From: Spirochaetaceae bacterium
Lineage (GTDB): Bacteria > Spirochaetota > Spirochaetia > Treponematales > Treponemataceae
DNA length: 64,000 nucleotides
Direction: 5' to 3'
NCBI GenBank assembly: GCA_017623685.1
Contig: JAGAOP010000030.1
Coordinates: 1-64,000 of the forward strand
Positions 1 through 8,515 of the stretch are shown piece by piece. Below the pieces are notes generated by a model that was not told the origin of the DNA, ran no database searches, and saw only the letters and a program-made list of their open reading frames with translations. How positions within the stretch are numbered: position 1 is the stretch's first letter; each line of letters begins with the position of its first letter. The position numbers were made by a program, and so were the translations under genes.

Positions 1-409
1 CAATTACTTCTCCTATAACACGCTCTGTTTTTTCATCATAGCTTATTAAATTACATTCCAAGGTTAATGGAAACTCATTTATTACTGGAGCATTTACTGT
101 TGAACTTTTTTTGTAAGTTAAACCTGCTTTGCTTATTTTATCCTTGACTGATTTTCCAGAAACAATGCCTAAGTAATCAGCCTGTTTAATGTGTTCAACA
201 TCAGCAATGCTTACAGTAAAGGCTTTTTTAGAAAGCAAATTTTGGGTAGTTTTATGGTTTTTATCTATAATTATTGAAATTTTTGAGTAATCGCAAACTC
301 CACCCCAAGCTGCGGTCATTGCATTTGCACTTTCATCTTCGTTATATGTTGCCACAACCAACACGGGTTGCGGATAGATTAGGGGTTTGTTGCCTAAGTT
401 TTGTTTCAT
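1..409 (-). CDS. flavin reductase family protein, partial (N-terminal part)
   Basis: Reading leftward from an ATG at 407-409, the minus strand is open to the window edge and gives 136 residues beginning MKQNLGNKPLIYPQPVLVVA. The segment TYNEDESANAMTAAWGGVCD is typical of FMN-binding split-barrel flavin reductases of the RutF/DIM6-NTAB type, which bind FMN and reduce it with NAD(P)H. The C-terminal part lies outside the window. A ribosome binding site (GGAGT) sits 7 nt upstream of the start. It is probably a cytoplasmic redox protein; the substrate partner cannot be told. It faces the same way as the HAD gene upstream, about 97 nt away. Confidence 0.85.
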   Translation of the reverse strand, partial: MKQNLGNKPLIYPQPVLVVATYNEDESANAMTAAWGGVCDYSKISIIIDKNHKTTQNLLSKKAFTVSIADVEHIKQADYLGIVSGKSVKDKISKAGLTYKKSSTVNAPVINEFPLTLECNLISYDEKTERVIGEVI

Positions 410-506
410 ATTTTACACTCCTATTTTGTTGTTTGAGTTTTATACTTGTGTTATAAATTTTAATAATAAAAGAGATTTAAATCTTTTAAGATTAATAATA
501 ATTTAT

Positions 507-1232
507 TCACTTACAGATTTTAGGTAAAATGCTTTTTACGTCACCGTCCATAATTGTAAATTTGCTTAAAAGTTCACCTTTTATTTCTGGAGATATATTA
601 GAATGAATATACAAGGAATCTAGTCCTGCTTCAAAAGAGCCTTTTATATCCGTAATTTCATCATTTCCAATCATTATAGTTTCTTTTGGATTAAGGTTTA
701 ATTCTTTTAGCATAATTTGATAAAAGTTAATGTCAGGTTTGCAACAATTGTAGTCTGATGAAATATATATTTTGTCAAATCTATCGTATAAATCAAGGAA
801 TTTGAGTTCCGATTCTGTAAAAGATCTTTGTGCATTTGATAATAATATAATTTTTTTCCCTTTAGCTTTTAATGAATCTAATAATTCTAAAGCTCCATCA
901 TATAGTTTAATATATTCCATGGAAAGTAGCCTAAAAAACTTCGCAACACATAATAACTCTTGTGTTGAAACTTCCACAGATTTTTCGTTAAAAAGTCGTT
1001 GAAAAACAGCTTCAACTTTTATTTCGCCATGGGTTACCTTGTATTTTTTTTGTACTTTTTCTTTTTCTTCTTTACAAAATTTTTTATACTCTTCTTTTAA
1101 TTCATTTGGTGTGTATTTTGCATTATATGATGCAAAAAAGATACTAAGTTTTTCCCACAAAGAATCTATTTCTTCATCTGTATGAATGTCTACTAAGGTA
1201 CCATATAAATCAAATACATAGTTTTTGTACAT
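507..1232 (-). CDS. HAD-superfamily hydrolase (YjjG/haloacid dehalogenase-like)
   Basis: This 241-residue protein starts with motif I FDLYGTLVD (nucleophile Asp8). Further along are the motif II region IILLSNAQRS, a Lys in the CKPD segment (motif III), and motif IV MIGNDEITDI with its acidic pair. The order and length fit subfamily I HAD phosphatases with a helical cap between motifs I and II. The residue two after the nucleophile is Tyr, as in many DxYGT members, rather than Asp. It is probably a cytoplasmic phosphatase acting on a small phosphorylated metabolite; the substrate is unknown. The start is well supported by GGAGG 5-6 nt upstream. Confidence 0.88.
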   Translation of the reverse strand: MYKNYVFDLYGTLVDIHTDEEIDSLWEKLSIFFASYNAKYTPNELKEEYKKFCKEEKEKVQKKYKVTHGEIKVEAVFQRLFNEKSVEVSTQELLCVAKFFRLLSMEYIKLYDGALELLDSLKAKGKKIILLSNAQRSFTESELKFLDLYDRFDKIYISSDYNCCKPDINFYQIMLKELNLNPKETIMIGNDEITDIKGSFEAGLDSLYIHSNISPEIKGELLSKFTIMDGDVKSILPKICK

Positions 1233-1333
1233 TTTTCCTCCAAGTATATCTATTCTATCATTCTTTTCTTTCTACTTCTACTGGTTTAATTATTAAAAAA
1301 ACTCACAAATTATAAAAATAAGAATATTTCTTC

Positions 1334-1361
1334 TTGAGCTTTTCTATAAATAGGGTATAAT
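1334..1361 (+). promoter_or_regulatory. sigma-70-type promoter of the pnr operon
   Basis: TTGAGC (1334-1339) and TATAAT (1356-1361) are separated by 16 nt, placing transcription start near 1368. The roughly 35-nt leader holds a small dyad, AGTTT-gtat-AAACT, around 1372-1385 and then the strong ribosome site GGAGG (1393-1397). No purine riboswitch fold is recognised. Confidence 0.6.
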
Positions 1362-1402
1362 AAGTTATTACAGTTTGTATAAACTTTGTTTTGGAGGAAC
1401 AA

Positions 1403-2506
1403 ATGAAAAAACTTGTATTGGTTTTAATGATTTCTGTATTGGCTCTTGGAGTTGTGTTTGCTGGTGGTGGAAAAGAAAACACTGTAGTTGATAGCAGACC
1501 AACAATTAGACTGATTACTGATTTAACAGGTATCGACGACAAATCCTTTAATGCTGCTGCTTGGAGAGGAATTCTTGAGTATTACGGTGATACATGGGAA
1601 AATCAGTCCAAAAGAGGTGAATTGTATGATGTAGTTACTTGTCAAACACAAGATGCTTATGTACCTACATTAAAGCAAGCTTCTGATGAAGGTTATGATT
1701 TGATAGTTACAACTGGATTTACCTTTGCAGATGCATTGGACGAAGTTGCACAATTATATCCTGATCAGAGATATATGATTGTTGACGTTGACTATGTAAA
1801 CCATCCAAATGTAATGCAGTTCATTTTTAAAGAAGAACAGGGTTCATATCTTGTGGGTGTAGCAGCAGCTATGCAAGCTAAAGAAGATGGAATTGAAAAT
1901 CCTAAGTTTGGATTTATTGGTGGTGTTCCTGGAGCAACAATTACAAAGTTTGAAATTGGATATATTCAAGGTTTGAAATCAGTATTCCCTGATGCAGAAA
2001 TTGTAGATTTCTATGCAAACGATTGGGGTAAACCAGAATTGGCTAAAGCTCAAGCAAAGAACTGGTATGATTCTGGTGTATATGCTATTTTCTCTGCTGC
2101 TGGTGGAACCGGAGGCGGAACTATTGCTCAGGCTAAAGAATATCGTATTCAAGGCAAAAATGTTTGGGCAATCGGCGTAGACTCAGATCAGTACGAAGAC
2201 GGAATTTATTCAGGAAAACAGTCAGCTGTTCTTACTTCTATGATTAAAAGAGTTGAAACATCAACAAAAATGGCTTTAGAAGCTGTTGATTCAAACACTT
2301 TCCAGGGTGGAGTGATTGTTTTAGATATGTCAGATGATGGTGTTGGTTATACAGTAAATAATCCTCAACTTTCAGAAAATGTAATTAAAGCTGTTGATGC
2401 TGCAAAGGCTGACATTATTGCTGGAAAAATTAATGTAATTGGAACTTACAAAGAAGCTTTGGAAGCTGGAATTGCTCCAGCTGGCCTTGGTGCAATGGAT
2501 AACTAA
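1403..2506 (+). CDS. pnrA: BMP-family purine nucleoside-binding protein (PnrA/TmpC-like)
   Basis: This is the substrate-binding component of a BMP/Med-family ABC importer. The closest named relative is treponemal PnrA (TmpC), which binds purine nucleosides. Residues 1-20 form a signal peptide. The family hallmark DLTGIDDKSFNAAAWRGI follows at about residues 38-55, and the segment around AAGGTGGGTIAQA lies later. The ATG at 1403 is chosen over an upstream in-frame TTG because GGAGG stands 5 nt before it. The signal region ends VVFAGGGKE with no lipobox cysteine, so a lipid anchor like that of T. pallidum PnrA is not evident. The ATPase and two permeases follow. Confidence 0.9.
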   Translation: MKKLVLVLMISVLALGVVFAGGGKENTVVDSRPTIRLITDLTGIDDKSFNAAAWRGILEYYGDTWENQSKRGELYDVVTCQTQDAYVPTLKQASDEGYDLIVTTGFTFADALDEVAQLYPDQRYMIVDVDYVNHPNVMQFIFKEEQGSYLVGVAAAMQAKEDGIENPKFGFIGGVPGATITKFEIGYIQGLKSVFPDAEIVDFYANDWGKPELAKAQAKNWYDSGVYAIFSAAGGTGGGTIAQAKEYRIQGKNVWAIGVDSDQYEDGIYSGKQSAVLTSMIKRVETSTKMALEAVDSNTFQGGVIVLDMSDDGVGYTVNNPQLSENVIKAVDAAKADIIAGKINVIGTYKEALEAGIAPAGLGAMDN

Positions 2507-2523
2507 TTTATCCGTTTAAAAAG

Positions 2524-2557
2524 GAGGCTGTCTGATTTTAGACAGCTTCTTTTTTTA
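2524..2557 (+). terminator. intrinsic terminator between pnrA and the ATPase gene
   Basis: GAGGCTGTCT (2524-2533) pairs over ten positions, one a G-T wobble, with AGACAGCTTC (2540-2549) around a 6-nt loop, followed by eight T. It lies inside the operon. It probably limits read-through so the binding protein is made in excess of the transporter, a usual ABC-operon arrangement. Confidence 0.85.
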
Positions 2558-2578
2558 TTATATTAACGGAGGCAAACT

Positions 2579-4110
2579 TTGGCTGAAAATGCAATAGAAA
2601 TGTTGGGAATTACAAAGACTTTCCCTGGAATAGTTGCCAATGATAATGTTGATTTAATTGTTAAAGAAAATGAAATTTTGGCATTATTGGGAGAAAATGG
2701 GGCTGGAAAGTCTACCCTTATGTCCATTCTTTTTGGTTCCTATGATGCAGATTCAGGTGTTATTAATATTCGTGGAAAAAAAGTAAATATAAAAGATCCC
2801 AATGATGCAACCGCATTAGGTATAGGGATGGTCCATCAACATTTTAAATTGGTACATAATTACACTGTTACAGAAAATATAGTTCTTGGCATAGAACCTA
2901 CTAATAAATTAGGTATGTTAGATATGGCTACAGCGGAAAAACGTGTAGCAGAGCTTTCAGAGCAATATGGATTTCATGTAAATCCAAAAGATAGAATTGA
3001 AGATATTACAGTTGGTATGCAACAGAGAGTGGAAATATTAAAAACTCTGTATCGTAATGCTGACATTATTATATTAGATGAACCTACTGCTGTTTTAACT
3101 CCTCAAGAAATTGATGAACTAATGGAAATTATTCGTCGACTAAAAGCAGAAGGTAAAACTATTATTCTTATTACCCATAAATTAAAAGAAATAAAGGCAG
3201 TTGCTGAAAGATGTACAGTATTAAGACGAGGTAAAACTATCGGAACTGTAAATGTTGCAAATGTTACAGAACAACAACTAGCAGAAATGATGGTAGGTCG
3301 AGCTGTTAAATTTGAAATAGACAAGGCACCTGCTTGTCCTGGTAACGTTGTTCTTTCTTTAAAAGATATATCGGTTAAAAACTCCCGTGGCCAAATTGCA
3401 GTAAATAATTTATCTTTAGATGTTTCTGCTGGTAAAATTCTTGGTATTGCAGGTGTTGACGGAAACGGACAATCGGAACTAATTTTTGCTATTACGGGAA
3501 TGCTTCCATTACAAAGTGGAAAAATATTTTTGAATGGTCAAGATATTTCAAATTATTCAATTCGAAAAAGGATAGAAGTTGGAATAGGTCACGTTCCAGA
3601 AGATAGACAAAAACATGGAATTGTTGGTCCTTTTACTGTTGCTGAAAACATAGTTTTAAAAAATTATTATAAGGCTCCTTATACCCATCACGGATGTCTT
3701 ATTGATAGTAAAGCTATGAAAAAAATAGCTGATTCCCTTATTTCTGAGTTTGATATTCGTACTGGTGAAGGTTCTAGTACTTTAACTGAGAGTATGTCAG
3801 GTGGTAATCAGCAAAAAGTAATTGTAGCACGGGAAATTAATCTTTCCCCTCAAGTTTTAATAATTGCTCAACCTACACGAGGACTTGATGTTGGTGCTAT
3901 CGAAAATATTAGAAAGCGAATTATTTCTGAACGAGATAAAGGACGGGCTATTTGCTAATTTCCTTTGAATTAGATGAAATAATGAATCTTTGCGATACCA
4001 TTGCTACAATTTCAAAGGGTTCAATCGTTGGTGTTTACAAGTCAGGTGAAGTAACTGAACGTGAAATTGGAATAATGATGGCTGGTTCTAAGAAGATTAA
4101 GGAGGTTTAG
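2579..4110 (+). pseudogene. BMP-family ABC transporter ATPase, frameshifted near the C-terminus
   Basis: This encodes a duplicated ABC ATPase of the RbsA/YufO type that powers purine nucleoside uptake (PnrC-like). The first domain has Walker A GENGAGKST and Walker B IIILDEPTAVL. The second has GVDGNGQSEL, signature MSGGNQQK and LIIAQPTRGLDVG. The TTG start is supported by GGAGG 7 nt upstream. The frame ends early at TAA 3956-3958 after ...KGRAIC. The next frame, from 3955, continues as LISFELDEIMNLCDTIATIS and on to a stop at 4108-4110, the expected last 51 residues. One missing T in the run at 3951-3953 explains this. The product would lose its end, or the base is a sequence error. Confidence 0.85.
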
Positions 4111-4114
4111 CCTA

Positions 4115-5251
4115 ATGAAAAAAAACAAGGAAAAACTTTCCAACTTACTTCTTAAATCGGACGGTGCTATGTCCGTTTTAGTAGTTATTTTAGGATTTCT
4201 TTGTGGAACAATTTTGATAGCTTTAGTTGGTCGAAATCCATTAAATATGTATAAGGCTATTTTGCAGTCTCTAACAGGATATAATATTGACCGAAATATA
4301 TGGAATGTCCGATATGTAGGTGAATGGATTAATCTTTCTGTTCCATATATATTATGTGGTTTAGCCATGGCTTTTGCAGCCAGGGCAGGGCTTTTTAATA
4401 TTGGTGGAGAAGGCCAGTATATTGTTGGTTTAACTGCTGCCCAATTAGTAGCATTGTTAGGACCACAAATTCCTGTGTTACATTGGGTTTTAGCTATACT
4501 AGCTGCTATTCTTCTTGGTGCTATTTGGGGTGGAATTGTAGGATTTTTAAAGGCCAAATTCGAAGTTTCAGAAGTTGTTGCAACTATTATGTTGAATTAT
4601 GTGGCACTGTACCTTTCAAGAATTATAATTATGGCAATTCCAGGAACAAATACTTATAAAACTGTTAATTTTCCAGAAACAGCTACTTTAAAAGTTGATT
4701 TTCTATCTAAATTAACAAATGGATCTCAATTAAACTTAGGTTTGTTTATGGCAATAGGTGCCGTCATTTTATACTGGTTTTTCATGGAAAAAACAAACTT
4801 AGGTTTTGGTCTTAGAGCTACCGGTTTTAACAAAGAAGCCGCTAGGTATGGAGGAATACCTGTTGTAACTAGTATTGTTCTTTCTATGGCAATAGCAGGT
4901 GGTTTTGCAGGATTAGGTGGAGGAGTTGTAGCTTTAGGTTCTTTCCGTTATGGACGAGTAATTTCCGGAATGGATAATTATGGATTTACAGGAATTGCAG
5001 TAGCGCTAGTAGGTAATAATACTGCTTTGGGTACACTTTTAGCTGGTTTGCTTTTTGGATTATTGGCTTCAGCCCAGCCTTTGATGCAATCCAGAGGTAT
5101 CCCAAAAGAAATAACATTTATTGTTCAAGGATTAATCGTTATTTTTATTGCATTGCGTTCCGGTTTACGAATTTATTTACAGTGGCGCGAAAAGAAAAAC
5201 CTAGAAAAAACTCTTGTATCAGAAGAATTGAAGGAGGATTCAAATGAATAA
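4115..5251 (+). CDS. BMP-family ABC transporter permease (first subunit)
   Basis: This 378-residue inner-membrane permease belongs to the BPD_transp_2 (RbsC/YufP-like) family. It has around nine or ten hydrophobic segments and the glycine-rich stretches LFNIGGEGQYIVGLTAA and IAGGFAGLGGGVVALG. The segment GLRATGFNKEAARYGGI is the cytoplasmic loop that contacts the ATPase. It should form the channel with the next gene product and take nucleosides from the PnrA-like protein. The start has GGAGG about 9 nt upstream, just before the stop of the restored ATPase frame. It overlaps the next gene by 8 nt, so the two are probably translationally coupled. Confidence 0.92.
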   Translation: MKKNKEKLSNLLLKSDGAMSVLVVILGFLCGTILIALVGRNPLNMYKAILQSLTGYNIDRNIWNVRYVGEWINLSVPYILCGLAMAFAARAGLFNIGGEGQYIVGLTAAQLVALLGPQIPVLHWVLAILAAILLGAIWGGIVGFLKAKFEVSEVVATIMLNYVALYLSRIIIMAIPGTNTYKTVNFPETATLKVDFLSKLTNGSQLNLGLFMAIGAVILYWFFMEKTNLGFGLRATGFNKEAARYGGIPVVTSIVLSMAIAGGFAGLGGGVVALGSFRYGRVISGMDNYGFTGIAVALVGNNTALGTLLAGLLFGLLASAQPLMQSRGIPKEITFIVQGLIVIFIALRSGLRIYLQWREKKNLEKTLVSEELKEDSNE

Positions 5252-6146
5252 TTTTTTTGGAATGATTCCTTCTGTGCTTATGATTGTTTCTCCAATATTA
5301 ATTACTGCTGTTGGTGGTATGATTTGTGAACGATCTGGAGTTGTAAATATTGCTTTAGAAGGGTTAATGAGCATTGGTGCTTTTGCCGCAGCTGCCACCC
5401 ATGTTCTTTTAGAAGGTTTTTTCCCAGGTTCAATTTGGGTTGCATTACTTGTTGGTTCTTTGTGCGGAATGTTAATATCAGTTATTCACGCATTTGCTGC
5501 AATTTCTTTAAATGCAGATCAAACCGTTTCAGGTACGGGAATAAATCTATTAGCAAGTGGAATTACAGTTTTCTTTTCACAAATTATTTTCCGTATGGAT
5601 AGAACAAAACCCTTCCAAACAGGAATGATGCCTGGAATTTTTGGAATTTATCCTACAGCCTTAATTGCTATTATTGTAGTATTAATTTCATGGTTTGTTC
5701 TTTATAAATTACCCTTTGGATTAAGGTTGCGTGCTTGTGGAGAGGATCCTTCTGTTGCAGCTTCTGTAGGAATAAAAGTAAAACGGACAAGATATATTGC
5801 TGTTCTTGTTTCTGGTTTTCTTGCAGGATTAGCGGGAGGATGTTTAGTTTTTACTCAAACAATTCAATATACGTCTAATACAATAAATGGTGCAGGTTAT
5901 ATTGCTTTAGCCGCAGTTTCCTTTGGTAGATGGAGACCTGCAGGAATTTCTGCTTCTTCATTATTATTTGGTTCTGCTGTTGCTTTTTCAATTTATGTAG
6001 TGAATATACCTTTTTTACGGAATCTACTTCCATCAGAATTTTTTAGTATGTTACCATATTTAATTACCTTACTTGCCTTAGTTGTTTTTAGCGGAAAAAA
6101 TTATGCCCCCCGTGCATCTGGTAAACCTTATAGCCGAGGTGGTTGA
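5244..6146 (+). CDS. BMP-family ABC transporter permease (second subunit)
   Basis: This 300-residue permease is of the YufQ-like branch of BPD_transp_2. Family marks are ERSGVVNIALEGLMSIGAFA near the N-terminus and the coupling-loop segment GLRLRACGEDPSVAASVGI, followed by further membrane helices such as LVSGFLAGLAGGCLVF. It is predicted to pair with the preceding permease to make a heterodimeric nucleoside channel. GGAGG lies about 7 nt before its ATG, inside the end of the upstream gene. It is the last gene of the operon; a terminator follows. Confidence 0.92.
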   Translation: MNNFFGMIPSVLMIVSPILITAVGGMICERSGVVNIALEGLMSIGAFAAAATHVLLEGFFPGSIWVALLVGSLCGMLISVIHAFAAISLNADQTVSGTGINLLASGITVFFSQIIFRMDRTKPFQTGMMPGIFGIYPTALIAIIVVLISWFVLYKLPFGLRLRACGEDPSVAASVGIKVKRTRYIAVLVSGFLAGLAGGCLVFTQTIQYTSNTINGAGYIALAAVSFGRWRPAGISASSLLFGSAVAFSIYVVNIPFLRNLLPSEFFSMLPYLITLLALVVFSGKNYAPRASGKPYSRGG

Positions 6147-6168
6147 TAATTTTTATCGAACAAAAGCT

Positions 6169-6212
6169 TTCCTACAGTTGACTAAATTTTGGTTTACTGT
6201 AGGAAGTTTTTT
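6169..6212 (+). terminator. intrinsic terminator ending the pnr operon
   Basis: TTCCTACAGT (6169-6178) pairs perfectly with ACTGTAGGAA (6196-6205). A six-T run follows (6207-6212). Confidence 0.85.
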
Positions 6213-6246
6213 ATTCTTAGGGCATTTTTTTTGTTAAATAACGTAC

Positions 6247-6276
6247 TTGAACCAGAACCTATGATTCTGTTATACT
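6247..6276 (+). promoter_or_regulatory. promoter of the deacetylase-tsaD genes, apparently leaderless
   Basis: TTGAAC (6247-6252), an 18-nt spacer and TATACT (6271-6276) stand only 7 nt before the ATG at 6284. Transcription should therefore start at or next to the initiation codon. No Shine-Dalgarno sequence exists. Confidence 0.65.
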
Positions 6277-6283
6277 GTTTTTA

Positions 6284-7501
6284 ATGCAGCAAAAGAAGAA
6301 AACTAGAAGAACAAAAAAACCAAAGGTGGTTTTAAACAAAAAACAAGTTATTTTACTTACATCAGCTATAATTTTTGTTTGTGTTTGTATGCTTGTTGTT
6401 TCTATTGCAACTATTCCTTCTGAAAAAAATTATGTTGCAAAACAAGAAGTCAATTTATTAGTTGAAAATACACAAAAAAATAAATTAGAAGATACTTCTC
6501 AGAAGGAATCTTTATCTTCAAAAAATGAATCGGTAACTCACGCTGCTTCTAAAAAAACAGAGAAAGCAATTCAATCTGCTTCTTCTAAAACGACTAACTC
6601 AGAAATGCAAACTAATTCAAAAAAAACGGAAGCTACAACGCAAACTAGTTCTTCATCGAATAATTCAAGTTCAGTAGCACAAACTACTTCTGCAAAAACT
6701 GAATCTGTAACCAAAACACCTTCTTCATCAAAAGTCGTAGAGACTACAACTCAGCCAACTTCCCAAGAAGTTGAATCACTTTCAACGGTAACTGCCTTTG
6801 ATTCAGTTCAAAATGCTGAAAATAATGCAACCTTGGTTTTAGTTTTAGATGATGGAGGACAAAACCTTACTCATTTGCAGTATTTTTTAGATTTACCCTT
6901 TGATTTTGATGTTGCAGTTCTACCTAAACTACAATATTCTAAAGAAACTGCTTTTAGGGTTAGGATGGCTGGAAAGGAAGTTATGCTTCATCAGCCTATG
7001 CAAGCAAAAAACTTATCAGTAAATCCTGGTCCTGGTGCAATTACTCCAGAAATGCATACTTATGAAATAGAAACTTTAGTAACTGAAAATCTTTTAGAAG
7101 TAGGGCCTGTAGCCGGTTTAAATAACCATGAAGGATCTTTAATTACTGAATCTGTTTCAAAGATTGGGGCTGTTCTTGATGTTTGTAAGTCTCACGAAAT
7201 TTTCTTTTTAGACTCTAGGACAACTGCAGAAACTCAAGCTCCCTATGCTGCAATGGAAAGAGGTATGCATATTTGGGAAAGAGATATTTTCTTAGATAAT
7301 ACTCAGCATCGTGATGATATAATAAATCAAATTTTGCAAGCCGTAAAGGTTGCTAATAGAGACGGATATGCTATAATGATTGGTCATGTATGGTCAGCAA
7401 ATAATCTAGCTAGTATTCTTTTAGAAATGTATAATGCTCTAGAGCCTAAGGGGTATAAATTTTCTAATATAAGAGGTTTGTATGAAAATTTTGGGAATTG
7501 A
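6284..7501 (+). CDS. divergent polysaccharide deacetylase family protein (YibQ-like)
   Basis: This 405-residue protein has a basic N-terminus, one membrane anchor (about residues 23-45), then a Ser/Thr/Lys-rich linker to about residue 170. The C-terminal domain matches the divergent polysaccharide deacetylase (PF04748) pattern: LVLVLDDGGQNL, MLHQPMQ, GLNNHEGSLIT, FFLDSRTT and MIGHVW. It is presumably tethered to the inner membrane with the catalytic domain in the periplasm, acting on an unidentified polysaccharide; activity is inferred from the family only. The linker suggests it reaches towards the cell wall. Its end overlaps tsaD by 20 nt. Confidence 0.88.
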   Translation: MQQKKKTRRTKKPKVVLNKKQVILLTSAIIFVCVCMLVVSIATIPSEKNYVAKQEVNLLVENTQKNKLEDTSQKESLSSKNESVTHAASKKTEKAIQSASSKTTNSEMQTNSKKTEATTQTSSSSNNSSSVAQTTSAKTESVTKTPSSSKVVETTTQPTSQEVESLSTVTAFDSVQNAENNATLVLVLDDGGQNLTHLQYFLDLPFDFDVAVLPKLQYSKETAFRVRMAGKEVMLHQPMQAKNLSVNPGPGAITPEMHTYEIETLVTENLLEVGPVAGLNNHEGSLITESVSKIGAVLDVCKSHEIFFLDSRTTAETQAPYAAMERGMHIWERDIFLDNTQHRDDIINQILQAVKVANRDGYAIMIGHVWSANNLASILLEMYNALEPKGYKFSNIRGLYENFGN

Positions 7502-8498
7502 ATCTTCTTGTGACGAAACTGCTTGTGCAGTGGTGGAAGATGGTCGTAAAATTTTAAGTAATGTTGTGGCTACACAAATTCCCTTTCACCAACAGTTTAA
7601 TGGAGTAGTTCCAGAAATTGCTAGCCGTAAACATGCAGAATGGATTTTGCCAGTGGTGAATCAAGCCCTTGTGGAAGCAAATCTTTCTATTGACCAAATT
7701 GACGGAATTGCAGCAACAAATCGACCAGGTCTTATGGGTTCCTTATTGGTTGGTTTAACCTTTGGAAAAACTCTTGCATGGGCAACAGGAAAAAACTTCA
7801 TTGCTGTAAATCATATGTTAGGACATCTTTATGCTGCACATCTTGCTTATGATATAGAATATCCATACTTAGGTTTATTGGTTTCTGGTGGACATTGTAT
7901 TATTTGTCGGGTTGATGGGTTTGATGATATTACAGTTTTAGGCACAACTGTGGATGACGCTCCAGGTGAAGCCTTTGATAAAGTTGCAAAATTTTATGGA
8001 TTTGGTTATCCCGGTGGTGTTGTTATAGATAAAATGGCAAAACAGGGAAATCCTAAGGCTGCAAGATTCCCTATTCCTTCTCTCCATAAGGGGCAGCATC
8101 GATATGATGTATCATATTCAGGTTTGAAAACCGCAGTAATAAATCAAATAGACCAATTTTGGAATCCTGATTTTCCAAAAACTCCAGAAAACATATCTGC
8201 TGCCTTTCAAGAAACGGCGGTAAAAATTTTACTAAGCCGTGTATTGCGAGCTGTAGAGGATACAGGACTAAAAACCATTGTTGCTGGTGGAGGTGTTGCA
8301 GCAAATTCTAGATTAAGGTCTATGTTGCAAGAATATTCTGACCTTAATTGTATTTTCCCTCCTCTTAATTTATGTACAGATAATGGAGCAATGATTGCAG
8401 GAATAGGTTATCATTTTTTAAAGAGAGGTGATAGAAGTGATATTAATATAACAGCCTCTGCAAGAGTTCCACAATTTAAACGAGGACTTAAAAGATAA
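7482..8498 (+). CDS. tsaD: tRNA threonylcarbamoyladenosine biosynthesis protein TsaD
   Basis: This is the universal Kae1/Qri7/YgjD enzyme that transfers the threonylcarbamoyl group to A37 of ANN-decoding tRNAs, working with TsaB and TsaE. Residues 1-16, MKILGIESSCDETACA, form the conserved N-terminus. The metal-binding motif HMLGHLYAAH, the phosphate-binding LLVSGGHC, and DDAPGEAFDKVAK and GGGVAANSRLR all follow in order. Length is 338, normal for the family. The ribosome site AGAGG lies just upstream, inside the end of the preceding gene, indicating coupling. Confidence 0.97.
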   Translation: MKILGIESSCDETACAVVEDGRKILSNVVATQIPFHQQFNGVVPEIASRKHAEWILPVVNQALVEANLSIDQIDGIAATNRPGLMGSLLVGLTFGKTLAWATGKNFIAVNHMLGHLYAAHLAYDIEYPYLGLLVSGGHCIICRVDGFDDITVLGTTVDDAPGEAFDKVAKFYGFGYPGGVVIDKMAKQGNPKAARFPIPSLHKGQHRYDVSYSGLKTAVINQIDQFWNPDFPKTPENISAAFQETAVKILLSRVLRAVEDTGLKTIVAGGGVAANSRLRSMLQEYSDLNCIFPPLNLCTDNGAMIAGIGYHFLKRGDRSDINITASARVPQFKRGLKR

Positions 8499-8515
8499 GT
8501 TTACAGGAGAAATAA

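Noticed and set aside
274-456. Small plus-strand open frame of 60 codons near the left edge
   Set aside because: It overlaps the minus-strand flavin reductase gene and has no ribosome site or family resemblance.
3941-3960. Programmed -1 frameshift in the ABC ATPase
   Set aside because: No XXXYYYZ slippery heptamer or downstream stem is present; a lost T in a short run is simpler.
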